DNA from: Actinomycetes bacterium
GTDB taxonomy: Bacteria > Actinomycetota > Actinomycetes > Actinomycetales > Cellulomonadaceae
Direction: 5' to 3'
Length of the DNA: 11,052 nt
NCBI GenBank assembly: GCA_023460255.1
Contig: JAEWQZ010000309.1
Coordinates: 1 to 11,052 of the forward strand
Positions 1 through 11,052 of the stretch are shown piece after piece (the stretch's first letter is position 1; each line of letters opens with the position of its first letter). A program made the position numbers and the translations under genes. The notes beneath the pieces are model-generated. The model ran no database searches. It worked only from the letters and a program-made list of their open reading frames with translations, and was not told where the DNA came from.

Positions 1-762
1 GTGCATCTGCGCGGTGGTGCGGCCGAGGTCCGTCGCCAGCGCGCCGAAGTCCGTCCCGGCCCGGGCGTGCTCGCAGGCCAGCTCGAACCCGTCCCGCGCT
101 CCCGCCACGAGGGCGCTGAGGACCCCGAGGTGCCCGACGACGTGCGAGCCGCCGGCCGGCCACGTCCCCGCCAGCCAGGCCAGGGGACGCGGCACCCCGG
201 ACCAGCCGGCGTGGGTGAGGGCGAGGGGGACCTCGACGTCCGGGTTCGGCCCAGCGGTCACCGTGCGGAAGACCTTGAGGATGCCGGGCGGGTCAGCCTG
301 GGGCAGCAGCACCGAGGTGTTCGACTGCTCGCCGCCGATGACCGCCGCGGGCCCGGGGGGCGACGGCGGCCGGCCCTCGTGCTGCGCGGCAGCGAGCCAC
401 GCCCGGACGAAGGCGGCGTCGTGGGGCCCGTCGACGAGCACCCCGCCCGGGACGACGCCGATCGTGCCGACGAACGGCTCGGCCGGCGGGGACCCGGGGC
501 GCAACGCGGTGGGCACCTGGAGCACCTGGCCGGTGGGCAGGGCCAGCAGGTGCAGCCGGACCTCCGCCTCGCCCAGCGGGTCGGTCAGCTCGACGACGGC
601 GACCCGCTCCAGGCTCGCGCCGCTGCCCTTGGCCGGGAACCAGCGCTGGTGCGGCACCCACGCAGCCAGCGCGGTGAGCTCGGCGTCGTCGGGGACCGGC
701 GTGGCCCGGACGGGCTCCGCCAGCGTCTCCGTCTGCCCCGCGCCGAGGCCCCGGCCGGTCAC
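1..762 (-). CDS. mak: Maltokinase (maltose-1-phosphate synthase), N-terminal 254 residues; 3' end beyond the window
   Basis: Mak phosphorylates maltose with ATP to alpha-maltose-1-phosphate, the donor used by GlgE; it is cytosolic. Seen: an N-terminal cap region with WFPAKG at residues 41-46, a segment with EQSNTSV at 145-151, and K163 in ILKVFR followed by NPDVEV, all characteristic of the Mak/Pep2 family, which has an aminoglycoside-phosphotransferase-like fold. K163 is a likely nucleotide-binding lysine (inference). Family members are about 450 residues, so a little over half is present; the catalytic C-lobe lies off the left edge. The GTG start immediately follows the treS TGA and has GAGGGG 6 nt upstream. 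Because treS is in the same frame, no upstream extension is possible without reading through that stop. It is the last visible gene of glgE-treS-mak, and the fusion partner of TreS in some other bacteria. Confidence 0.93.
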   Translation of the reverse strand, partial: MTGRGLGAGQTETLAEPVRATPVPDDAELTALAAWVPHQRWFPAKGSGASLERVAVVELTDPLGEAEVRLHLLALPTGQVLQVPTALRPGSPPAEPFVGTIGVVPGGVLVDGPHDAAFVRAWLAAAQHEGRPPSPPGPAAVIGGEQSNTSVLLPQADPPGILKVFRTVTAGPNPDVEVPLALTHAGWSGVPRPLAWLAGTWPAGGSHVVGHLGVLSALVAGARDGFELACEHARAGTDFGALATDLGRTTAQMH

Positions 763-2540
<1,778 letters not shown>

Positions 2541-2544
<4 letters not shown>

Positions 2545-4775
2545 AGCGTCCTCACACCGATGACGTGGGCGACCTGCTCGAGCGGGTCGAGGCGCACGTA
2601 CGGTCGCGCCCCCCACGCGTAGACGGCGCCGGAGAGCAGGTCGTGCGCGGCGAAGGTGCCGGCGTCCCCGGCCGGGACCCCGACCGCCTCGAGGTCGAGG
2701 TCGACGGTCGCCTCCTGCGCGTGGTGCGGGTCCAGGTTGACCACCACGAGGACCGTGTCGTCCCGCCCCTCGGGGGACTGTTCGGCCGTGACGCGGCGCG
2801 AGTAGCAGAGCACCTGGTCGTTCGTCGTGGGGTGCACGGTCAGCCCCCGCAGGCGTTGCAGGGCCGGGTGCTCCCGGCGGATCGCGTTGAGCTGCGCGAG
2901 CAGGCGGGAGATGCCGATCGCCTCCGCGGCCGCCCAGTCCCGGGGCTTGAACTCGTACTTCTCGTTGTCGATCTGCTCCTCGACGCCGGGTCGGGGCACG
3001 TTCTCCACGAGCTCGTACCCGGAGTAGACCCCCCACGTCGGCGAGCCGGTGGCGGCCAGCACGGCGCGGATAGCGAACGCGGCCACACCACCGTGCTGCA
3101 TGTACGGCGTGAGGATGTCGTGCGTCGTGGGCCAGAACGACGGTCGCATGTACGCCGCGGCGGGCCCGGACACCTCCTCCAGGTACTCGGCGAGCTCGGC
3201 CTTCGTGTTCCGCCACGTGAAGTAGGTGTACGACTGGTGGAACCCGATGCGGGCCAGTGTGTGCATCATCGCCGGTCGGGTGAAGGCCTCGGCGAGGAAG
3301 ATCACGTCGGGGTGGGCGGCGTTCACCTCGGCGATGAGCCGCTCCCAGAAGGTCAGCGGCTTGGTGTGCGGGTTGTCGACGCGGAAGGCCGTGACGCCGT
3401 GGTCGATCCACACCTGCAGGACGCGGCGGATCTCGGCGTAGATCCCCTCGGGGTCGTTGTCGAAGTTGAGCGGGTAGATGTCCTGGTACTTCTTCGGCGG
3501 GTTCTCCGCGTAGGCGATGGACCCGTCGACGCGCGTCGTGAACCACTCCGGGTGCGCGGCGACCCAGGGGTGGTCGGGGGAGCACTGGAGTGCGAGGTCC
3601 AGCGCCACCTCGAGGCCGAGCCCGCGAGCCCGGGCGACGAACGCGTCGAAGTCGTCGAACGTGCCGAGCTCGGGGTGGATCGCGTCGTGGCCACCGTCGG
3701 CGGACCCGATCGCGTACGGCGACCCCGGGTCCGTCGGCGTGGGGGTCAAGGAGTTGTTGCGGCCCTTGCGGTACGTGGTGCCGATGGGGTGCACGGGCGT
3801 CAGGTAGACGACGTCGAAGCCCATCTCGGCGATCGCCGGCAGACGCTCGGCCGCCGTGCGCAGCGTCCCCGACCGCCACGCCTTCGTCCGCGCGTCCCAG
3901 GTGGCGCCCTCCGAGCGGGGGAACATCTCGTACCACGACCCGACCAGCGCGCGCTCGCGCTGGACGACGAGCGGGTAGGTGGGCGACGCCGTGACGTGCT
4001 CGCGGAACGGTCGCTCGGCCAGCGCGTCCGCGACCTCGGGCGAGGTGCCGGCGGCGAGCCGGGCCAGCGGCGGCCGCCGCGTGTCGCGCAGGCCCGTCAC
4101 GGCGCCGTGCAGTGCCGCCGCGACCTGCTCGGGCATGCCTGCCCGGTCGGCGGCGCGCTCGAGGAGCGCCGCGCCCTCCGCGAGCATCAGCTCGACGTCG
4201 ACGCCCGCGCCGACCTTGATCGAGGCGTCGTGGTGCCAGGTGGCGTAGGGGTCGGACCAGCCCTCGACGCGGAAGCCCCAGGAGCCCTCGCCGTCCGGCA
4301 CGAGGTCCGCGCGGTAGCTGTCGAGCCCGGCGTTGACGACGGACATCCGCACGGTGGAGTGGTCCGTGCCGTCGGGTGCCACGAGCACGGCGGTCGCGGC
4401 GACGGCGTCGTGCCCCTCGCGGAACACGGTGGCGGTCACCTCCACGGCCTCCCCGACGACAGCCTTGGCGGGCCACCGGCCGCACTCGACGACGGGGCCG
4501 ACGCCCACCACGGGGATGCGGCCGATGCCCGGCGCGATCGTCGGCGGGGGTGCCGGCGCGGCGACCCGCTCGACCGCGCCCCGCTCATGGGGCGGCGTCG
4601 GCCCCACGTCCTGGGTGGTCGCCCCGGTGGTGCTCCGCGTCGCCGCCGAGGTCGCCTTCCGGGCGCCCTTCGAGGCGGCCTTCGGGGCTGCCTTCTGGGC
4701 GGCCGGGGTGGGTCGCGGGGCCCCGGGGGCCCGCGACGACGGCGTTCGCGGCGAGGGTGTCGTGGACGGCGTCAC
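2541..4775 (-). CDS. glgE: Alpha-1,4-glucan:maltose-1-phosphate maltosyltransferase (GH13_3)
   Basis: GlgE transfers maltosyl units from alpha-maltose-1-phosphate to the non-reducing end of alpha-1,4-glucan and is the polymerase of this operon. The protein has 744 residues. Residues 1 to about 80 are a low-complexity Ala/Pro/Thr/Lys tail. A beta-sandwich domain follows (from about IPVVGV at 87), then a helical segment, then the GH13 barrel beginning near SWYEMFPRS. Catalytic residues are the nucleophile D467 (FRVDNPHTKP), the acid/base E496 (FLAEAFTRP) and D553 (TTHDIL). From memory, the Streptomyces coelicolor enzyme has D394, E423 and D480: the same 29- and 86-residue spacings, shifted by 73 residues, so the extra length is N-terminal. 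The GTG at 4775 has only a weak AGG upstream. A GTG at codon 57 (4607) would remove most of the tail. First gene of the operon; downstream of the twin-operator region. Confidence 0.96.
2549..2553 (-). promoter_or_regulatory. Ribosome binding site favouring the GTG start of treS
   Basis: GAGGA sits 4 nt before the GTG at 2544, within the last codons of glgE. The spacing is on the short side, but the alternative ATG at 2514 has no purine-rich site upstream. The GTGA overlap suggests translational coupling of treS to glgE. Confidence 0.55.
4656..4703 (-). repeat. Four tandem 12-bp units encoding Ala-Ala-X-Lys repeats in the GlgE N-terminal tail
   Basis: Residues 25-40 of the predicted GlgE read AAQK, AAPK, AASK and GARK in direct succession, encoded by four imperfect 12-bp units. 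The composition resembles the basic Lys/Ala/Pro tails of histone H1-like and HU-type actinobacterial proteins. It is far from the catalytic barrel and probably disordered. Whether it is translated depends on the GTG at 4775 being the true start. Confidence 0.75.
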
Positions 4776-4870
4776 GTCTCAGAACCTACCGAGGGCATCC
4801 GCAGGGCGACATTCGTGCGGGCGAACGGGTGACGGGCTGGGGGGAAGGTCGCGCATCGCGGCACGGCAGG

Positions 4871-4876
4871 AGTGTA
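4871..4876 (-). promoter_or_regulatory. Candidate -10 hexamer for the glgE operon
   Basis: TACACT on the minus strand fits TAnnnT and overlaps operator copy 1. The hexamer 17 bp further upstream is GAGGGG, which is not a recognisable -35, so this is a weak prediction. It would give a leader of about 90 nt before the GTG of glgE. Confidence 0.3.
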
Positions 4877-4886
4877 AGCGCTTGCA
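4873..4886 (+). promoter_or_regulatory. LacI-family-type operator, copy 1 (glgE-proximal)
   Basis: TGTAAGCGCTTGCA is a near-perfect palindrome: only positions 3 and 12 break the symmetry. It fits the TGNAANCGNTTNCA pattern bound by LacI-family sugar repressors of Actinobacteria and also the related catabolite-response pattern of Firmicutes. Its centre is about 105 bp upstream of the glgE GTG, and it overlaps the only TAnnnT hexamer seen in that direction (TACACT, 4871-4876 on the minus strand). Position and sequence suggest repression; the cognate regulator is not in the window. Confidence 0.75.
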
Positions 4887-5004
4887 TGATCATCCCCTCG
4901 CGACGCGCCCGCATGTCGTCCCCGCCGTCGCCCGGACCGGACATCGGTGCCCACTAGATGAGACACCGGACCGAGCGCCTGACCTGCGCCGTTGACCGCG
5001 GCGA

Positions 5005-5018
5005 TGTAAGCGCTTGCA
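5005..5018 (+). promoter_or_regulatory. LacI-family-type operator, copy 2 (glgP-proximal)
   Basis: This is identical in all 14 bases and in the same orientation to copy 1, with centres 132 bp apart. It ends 46 bp before the glgP GTG. It lies just upstream of the candidate TGGAAA/TAGGGT promoter and just downstream of an isolated TTGACC hexamer (4992-4997). A bound regulator could therefore block one promoter, or act from an upstream position on the other. Confidence 0.75.
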
Positions 5019-5026
5019 GCAACGCC

Positions 5027-5056
5027 TGGAAACGCGTGTTCCCGACCGCGTAGGGT
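5027..5056 (+). promoter_or_regulatory. Candidate glgP promoter (TGGAAA, 18 bp, TAGGGT)
   Basis: TGGAAA at 5027-5032 and TAGGGT at 5051-5056 are spaced 18 bp apart and loosely fit a housekeeping actinobacterial promoter. The expected start of transcription is about 7 nt beyond the -10, at or within a few bases of the GTG at 5065, which would make the mRNA leaderless or nearly so. AGGG within the -10 hexamer could alternatively act as a ribosome site if transcription starts further upstream. Confidence 0.35.
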
Positions 5057-5064
5057 GCCCCTCC

Positions 5065-7647
5065 GTGAGAGCCATCCGCCGATTCACCGTCCGCACCGTG
5101 CTGCCCCCCGAGCTGGTGCAGCTCGACGAGCTCGCGCACAACCTGCGCTGGTCGTGGCACGCCCCCACCCGTGACCTCTTCGCGGGCATCGACCCCGAGC
5201 TGTGGAGCCAGGTCCACGGCGACCCGGTCGCCCTTCTCGGCGCCCTCGGGCCCGGCCGTCTCGCGGCGCTCGCGTCCGACGGCGACTTCGTCTCCCGTGT
5301 GCAGAGCGCCGCCGACGACCTGCACGCCTACCTCGCGGCGCCGCTGTGGTACCAGCAGGAGGCCGCCTCCGACGGAGAGCCGCTCCCGCGCGCCATCGCG
5401 TACTTCTCCCCGGAGTTCGGGATCACCTCGGTGCTGCCGCAGTACTCCGGCGGTCTCGGCATCCTCGCGGGCGACCACCTCAAGAGTGCCTCCGACCTGG
5501 GTGTGCCGATCGTCGGCGTGGGCCTGCTGTACGGCGCGGGCTACTTCAACCAGGGCCTGACCCGCGACGGGTGGCAGGTGGAGACCTACCCCCTGTCCGA
5601 CCCGGACGGCCTGCCGCTGACCCTCCTGCGGGAGCCGGACGGCGCGCCCGCCCGCGTCTCGCTCGACCTCCCCGGTGGCCGGTCGCTGCACGCGCACATC
5701 TGGAAGGCCGACATCGGCCGGGTGCCCCTGCTCCTGCTCGACTCGAACGTGCCGGAGAACGACGACCTCGCCCGCCGGGTGACGGACCGGCTCTACGGCG
5801 GTGGCGGAGAGCACCGGCTCCAGCAGGAGCTGCTCCTCGGCATCGGCGGCGTGCGCGCCCTGCGCGTGTGGTCGCGCCTGTCCGGGACCCCGGCGCCGGA
5901 GGTCTACCACACGAACGAGGGCCACGCGGGCTTCCTCGGCCTCGAACGCATCCGCGAGCTCGTCGCCGACGAGGGCATGAGCTTCGCCGAGGCGCTGGAG
6001 GCCGTCCGGGCGGCCACGGTGTTCACCACGCACACGCCGGTGCCGGCGGGCATCGACAGGTTCGAGGCGTCCCTCGTGGCGCAGTACTTCGACGGCGACG
6101 CCGGGCTGAGCGGCGTGCCGGTCGCCGACGTCCTCGCGCTGGGCGCGGAGGACTACCCCGGCGGCGACCCGACCCTGTTCAACATGGCGGCGATGGGCCT
6201 GCGGCTCGGCGGGCGCGCCAACGGCGTCTCGCTGCTGCACGGCCAGGTCTCCCGCGGCATGTTCAGCGGGCTGTGGTCGGGCCTGGACGAGTCCGAGGTG
6301 CCGATCACGTCCATCACCAACGGCGTGCACGGCCCGACCTGGACCGACCCCAAGCTGGCCGCCCTCGCGGCCGCCCGCCTCGGTGCGGGCGAGCTCGCGG
6401 ACGGCTCGGGCTGGCTGCGCACCGACGGCGTCGGCGACCTCGACCTGTGGGGCATCCGCCGGACGCTGCGCTCCCAGCTCGTCGACGACGCCCGGGCTCG
6501 CGTGCGGGCGTCCTGGCGCCGTCGCGGCGCGAGCGTGGCGGAGCTGGGCTGGGTGGACGACATCCTCGACCCGGACGTGCTCACGATCGGCTTCGCGCGG
6601 CGGGTGCCGACCTACAAGCGGCTGACGCTGATGCTCAGCGACCCGGAGCGCCTGAAGAGCCTGCTGCTCCACCCCGAGCGGCCCATCCAGATCGTCGTCG
6701 CCGGCAAGTCCCACCCGGCCGACGACCAGGGCAAGCGGCTCATCCAGCAGCTGGTGCGCTTCACCGACGACCCCGAGGTTCGCCACCGCATCGTCTTCCT
6801 GCCGAACTACGACATCGCGATGGCCCAGACGCTGGTGCCCGGCTGCGACGTCTGGCTGAACAACCCGCTGCGGCCCCTCGAGGCGAGCGGCACGTCCGGC
6901 ATGAAGGCCGCGCTCAACGGTGCGATGAACCTGTCCATCCTCGACGGGTGGTGGGACGAGTGGTTCGACGGCGAGAACGGCTGGGCGATCCCCACCGCCG
7001 ACGGCGTCGAGGACCCGGACCGCCGCGACGACCTCGAGGCCGCGGCGCTGTACGACCTCATCGAGAACCAGGTCGCGGCGCGCTTCTACGACCGCGACGA
7101 GCGGGGCCTGCCGGTGACCTGGCTCGAGATGGTCCGCCACACCCTGGCCACGCTGGGCCCGAAGGTGCAGGCCACGCGCATGGTCGCCGAGTACGTCACG
7201 CGTCTGTACGCCCCGGCCGCCCGCAGCGGCCGTGCGCTCGACGGTCCCGGGTACGTCAAGGCCCGCGAGCTCGCGGCCTGGAAGGCCAGGGTGCGCAAGG
7301 CGTGGCCCGCCGTGCGGGTGGACCACGTCGAGTCGGTCGGCGTCGGCGAGGTCGCCCAGGTGGGCGAGGTGCTCCACGTGCGCGCCTACGTCTCCCTGGG
7401 GGAGCTGTCGCCGCAGGACGTCGCGGTGCAGGTCGCGTACGGGAAGGTCTCCGACTCCGACGAGCTGTCGAACGTGCGATACGCCGACCTCGCGTGGGAC
7501 GAGGGCTACGAGGCCGGGCGGCACGCGTTCGCCGGTGAGGTGCGCCTGGAGTCGACCGGCCCGTTCGGCTACACCGTGCGCGTCGTGCCGGCCCACCCGC
7601 TGCTCGCGTCGGCGGCCGAGACCGGGCTGGTGACGAACGCCGGCTGA
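5065..7647 (+). CDS. glgP: Alpha-glucan (glycogen/maltodextrin) phosphorylase
   Basis: GlgP cleaves terminal alpha-1,4 glucosyl units of glycogen or maltodextrin with phosphate to give glucose-1-phosphate, using pyridoxal phosphate. The 860-residue protein has the usual length of the actinobacterial alpha-glucan phosphorylase type, which carries an N-terminal DUF3417 domain (about residues 1-115, beginning RAIRRFTVRTVLPPEL with LAHNLRWSWH). Seen next: YFSPEFGI and the glycine-rich YSGGLGILAGDHLKSASDLG, then YHTNEGHAGF, TTHTPVPAGIDRF, GFARRVPTYKR, and the PLP site SGTSGMKAALNGAMNLS with K614 as the Schiff-base lysine. I chose the GTG at 5065 because homologues begin close to this motif; the in-frame TTG at 5014 lies inside an operator. 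The gene stands alone on its strand, divergent from glgE and convergent with glgX. Confidence 0.96.
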   Translation: MRAIRRFTVRTVLPPELVQLDELAHNLRWSWHAPTRDLFAGIDPELWSQVHGDPVALLGALGPGRLAALASDGDFVSRVQSAADDLHAYLAAPLWYQQEAASDGEPLPRAIAYFSPEFGITSVLPQYSGGLGILAGDHLKSASDLGVPIVGVGLLYGAGYFNQGLTRDGWQVETYPLSDPDGLPLTLLREPDGAPARVSLDLPGGRSLHAHIWKADIGRVPLLLLDSNVPENDDLARRVTDRLYGGGGEHRLQQELLLGIGGVRALRVWSRLSGTPAPEVYHTNEGHAGFLGLERIRELVADEGMSFAEALEAVRAATVFTTHTPVPAGIDRFEASLVAQYFDGDAGLSGVPVADVLALGAEDYPGGDPTLFNMAAMGLRLGGRANGVSLLHGQVSRGMFSGLWSGLDESEVPITSITNGVHGPTWTDPKLAALAAARLGAGELADGSGWLRTDGVGDLDLWGIRRTLRSQLVDDARARVRASWRRRGASVAELGWVDDILDPDVLTIGFARRVPTYKRLTLMLSDPERLKSLLLHPERPIQIVVAGKSHPADDQGKRLIQQLVRFTDDPEVRHRIVFLPNYDIAMAQTLVPGCDVWLNNPLRPLEASGTSGMKAALNGAMNLSILDGWWDEWFDGENGWAIPTADGVEDPDRRDDLEAAALYDLIENQVAARFYDRDERGLPVTWLEMVRHTLATLGPKVQATRMVAEYVTRLYAPAARSGRALDGPGYVKARELAAWKARVRKAWPAVRVDHVESVGVGEVAQVGEVLHVRAYVSLGELSPQDVAVQVAYGKVSDSDELSNVRYADLAWDEGYEAGRHAFAGEVRLESTGPFGYTVRVVPAHPLLASAAETGLVTNAG

Positions 7648-7696
7648 ACCCGGGTCGCGGGGGCGGGGTGCGTCGGCCAGCGGGCAGGCTGAGCCG

Positions 7697-7709
7697 TCCG
7701 CGGCGCGGA
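7697..7709. terminator. Weak hairpin in the glgP/glgX convergent gap
   Basis: TCCGC and GCGGA form a 5-bp stem around a 3-nt loop in the 88-bp gap (7648-7735) between the two convergent stop codons. There is no T tract on either side. Both transcripts must end near here, but this hairpin is too small to call an intrinsic terminator with any assurance. Confidence 0.12.
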
Positions 7710-7735
7710 GCGGGTGACCGCCCGGGTCCAGGTGC

Positions 7736-9925
<2,190 letters not shown>

Positions 9926-10096
9926 GACCGACAAGTCTGACGCACGCGGAGGGCGGTTCCGCACGCGAAGGCCCCGGACCTCGGGTGAACCCCGCCTTCC
10001 CCGGTGGGCACGGGCGCATCGCCCGGCTCCCGCGCGGCGGGGTAGCCTTCCAGGGCCGCCCGGACGGGGCGCGCAGACGGCCTCGGGAGCGTGTGG
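9926..10096. promoter_or_regulatory. Divergent glgX/etfB intergenic region
   Basis: This 171-bp gap must drive glgX leftward and etfB rightward. In the etfB direction TAGCCT at 10043-10048 fits a -10 hexamer, but no good -35 lies 16-18 bp before it. In the glgX direction CAGACT (9934-9939, minus strand) is a poor -10 that would place the start of transcription within a few bases of the ATG. The operator motif of the glgE/glgP region is not present here. Confidence 0.45.
10085..10089 (+). promoter_or_regulatory. Ribosome binding site that fixes the etfB start
   Basis: GGGAG lies 7 nt before the ATG at 10097. The in-frame GTG at 10091 is only 1 nt away from it and so is unlikely to be used. 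Confidence 0.7.
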
Positions 10097-10885
10097 ATGA
10101 AGATCGTCGTGTGCGTCAAGCACGTGCCCGACCTGCAGGGTGAGCGGCGCTTCGGCGACGACGGCCGGGTCGACCGCAGCGGCGGCGACGGCACGCTGAA
10201 CGAGCTCGACGAGAACGCCGTCGAGGCGGCGCTGCGGCTCGTCGCGGAGCACGGTGGCGAGGTGACGGCACTGACGATGGGCCCCGCCGACGCCGAGGAC
10301 GCGGTGCGCCGGGCGCTGCAGATGGGCGCGCACCACGGGATCCGGGTGACGGACGACGCGCTGGCCGGGTCGGACGTCTTCGCCACCGCCGCGGTCCTCG
10401 CGGCGGCCGTGCGCCGGGTCGGCGAGGACGGACCGGTGGACCTGGTGCTGACCGGGATGGCGGCCCTGGACGGGCTGATGTCGGTGGTGCCGACGCTGCT
10501 CGCCGCCGAGCTCGACCTGCCGCAGCTGACGCTCGCCGCCGACCTCACGGTGACCGACGGCGTCGCCCGCGTGCGGCGCGACCTGGACCACGTCACGGAG
10601 GTGCTCGAGGCCCCCCTGCCGGCCGTGGTCAGCGTCACCGACCAGGCGAACGAGGCCCGCTACCCGGCGTTCGCGGGGATCATGGCCGCGCGCAAGGCGA
10701 CGATCGCCGCGTGGTCCCTCGCCGACCTCGGCCTCGAGCCCGCCACTGTCGGCGACGCCGGGGCACGGACGCGGGTGCTCGAGGCGACGCCCCGCCCGCC
10801 CCGCGAGGGCGTGCTGGTCACGGACTCGGGTGACGGCGGGGTCCGGCTGGCCGCGTTCCTCGCCGAGAACGGGCTCCTGGCATGA
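10097..10885 (+). CDS. etfB: Electron transfer flavoprotein, beta subunit
   Basis: EtfB is one half of the FAD-containing EtfAB heterodimer, which passes electrons from acyl-CoA and other flavin dehydrogenases towards the respiratory quinone pool. The protein has 262 residues, the usual length. Seen: MKIVVCVKHVPD at the N-terminus, GTLNELDENAVEAALRL, the nucleotide-binding-fold stretch TALTMGPADAEDAVRRAL followed by MGAHHGIRVTDD, DLVLTGMAALDG, VPTLLAAELDLPQLT and the conserved late segment RYPAFAGIMAARK. The ATG at 10097 is preceded by GGGAG at 7 nt. The stop overlaps the etfA start (ATGA), indicating coupled translation and matching the equal amounts needed for a heterodimer. No functional link to the neighbouring glycogen genes is evident; this is the start of a separate operon. 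Confidence 0.95.
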   Translation: MKIVVCVKHVPDLQGERRFGDDGRVDRSGGDGTLNELDENAVEAALRLVAEHGGEVTALTMGPADAEDAVRRALQMGAHHGIRVTDDALAGSDVFATAAVLAAAVRRVGEDGPVDLVLTGMAALDGLMSVVPTLLAAELDLPQLTLAADLTVTDGVARVRRDLDHVTEVLEAPLPAVVSVTDQANEARYPAFAGIMAARKATIAAWSLADLGLEPATVGDAGARTRVLEATPRPPREGVLVTDSGDGGVRLAAFLAENGLLA

Positions 10886-11052
10886 GCGCCGTCCTGGTCC
10901 TCGTCGAGCAGCAGGGCGGCGTGCCCCGCGCATCGGCGCTGGAGCTCCTGACGGCCGCCCGTGACCTGGGCGAGCCGCACGCCGTGTGGTTCGGCGAGCC
11001 GCCCACCGACGTCTCGGCGCTCGCGGCGCACGGTGCCGCCGCGGTCCACGTC
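10882..11052 (+). CDS. etfA: Electron transfer flavoprotein, alpha subunit, N-terminal 57 residues
   Basis: EtfA carries most of the FAD-binding site in its C-terminal domain and pairs with EtfB. Only the N-terminus is present: MSAVLVLVEQ, a helix ELLTAARDLG and AVWFGEPP, which fit the first beta-strand, helix and second strand of the EtfA N-terminal Rossmann-like domain. The FAD-binding domain lies off the right edge. The ATG overlaps the etfB stop by 4 bp and has no strong ribosome site of its own, so translation is probably coupled to etfB. The identification rests on position after etfB as much as on the short sequence. Confidence 0.88.
   Translation, partial: MSAVLVLVEQQGGVPRASALELLTAARDLGEPHAVWFGEPPTDVSALAAHGAAAVHV

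Larger units (their letters stand above)
4776..5064. promoter_or_regulatory. Divergent glgE/glgP control region
   Basis: This 289-bp gap separates glgE (leftward) from glgP (rightward) and must hold the promoters of both. It contains two identical 14-bp near-palindromes, listed separately, and is locally less GC-rich around them. Candidate promoter elements are given as separate entries. A 64-codon minus-strand frame at 4772-4966 is not considered a gene. I saw no riboswitch or tRNA-like fold. Confidence 0.8.

Noticed and set aside
2545..4485. Long upstream extension of the treS frame across glgE
   Set aside because: The residues before the treS start are Arg/Gly-rich out-of-frame glgE sequence. 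TreS homology begins just after the GTG at 2544.
4772..4966. 64-codon minus-strand frame just before glgE, whose TGA overlaps the glgE GTG
   Set aside because: A coupled leader peptide was considered. The frame has no ribosome site or known motif, spans an operator, and starts upstream of the only candidate -10, so it would probably not be transcribed whole.
5014..5064. Upstream TTG start for glgP adding 17 residues
   Set aside because: The TTG lies inside operator copy 2, and the extra residues have no family resemblance, whereas the GTG at 5065 begins at the usual conserved N-terminus.
4954..7596. Minus-strand open frame of 880 codons opposite glgP, reaching into the control region
   Set aside because: It reads as a Val/Gly/Arg/Glu-rich shadow without motifs, and it would place coding sequence over an operator and promoter.
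7648..7735. Possible small gene or bidirectional terminator in the glgP/glgX gap
   Set aside because: Only 88 bp, with no open frame with a ribosome site, and only a 5-bp stem without a T tract. Recorded as a low-confidence hairpin only.
9926..10933. Minus-strand extension of the glgX frame opposite etfB
   Set aside because: No homology or composition expected of a protein; etfB on the plus strand is unmistakable.
10660..11049. Minus-strand 129-codon frame opposite the etfB/etfA junction
   Set aside because: It is antisense to two well-supported genes and has no recognisable features.

Overview
The window is very GC-rich DNA (by eye above 70% G+C, with codons ending almost always in G or C). 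It carries GTG starts, tightly overlapping genes and a GlgE-pathway gene order typical of Actinobacteria. The protein style suggests a member of the Micrococcales such as Cellulomonas or a relative, but the genus is a guess. No mobile elements, RNA genes or CRISPR arrays were seen.

Layout: (1) 1-4775, minus strand: the glgE-treS-mak operon, read right to left, with mak running off the left edge. glgE and treS overlap by 4 bp (GTGA). treS and mak are separated by nothing but the treS stop codon and share one reading frame. (2) 4776-5064: a 289-bp divergent control region holding two identical 14-bp LacI-family-type operators. (3) 5065-7647, plus strand: glgP, an alpha-glucan phosphorylase. (4) 7648-7735: a short gap between convergent genes with no convincing terminator. 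(5) 7736-9925, minus strand: glgX, a glycogen debranching enzyme. (6) 9926-10096: a second divergent gap. (7) 10097-11052, plus strand: etfB and the first 57 codons of etfA, the start of an unrelated electron-transfer flavoprotein operon.

How the genes work together: TreS interconverts trehalose and maltose, Mak phosphorylates maltose to maltose-1-phosphate, and GlgE polymerises that into alpha-1,4-glucan. A branching enzyme gene (glgB) often follows mak in related operons and may lie beyond the left edge. GlgP and GlgX form the opposing arm: phosphorolysis of outer chains to glucose-1-phosphate and removal of the limit branches. The synthetic operon and the phosphorylase gene are head to head across a region with twin operators, so one sugar-responsive repressor could set the balance between building and breaking glycogen.

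I found no undescribed system. The most interesting points are the twin operators, the in-frame treS/mak junction that resembles a split version of the known TreS-Mak fusion, and a GlgE N-terminal tail of about 75 residues with four Lys-Ala tetrapeptide repeats.
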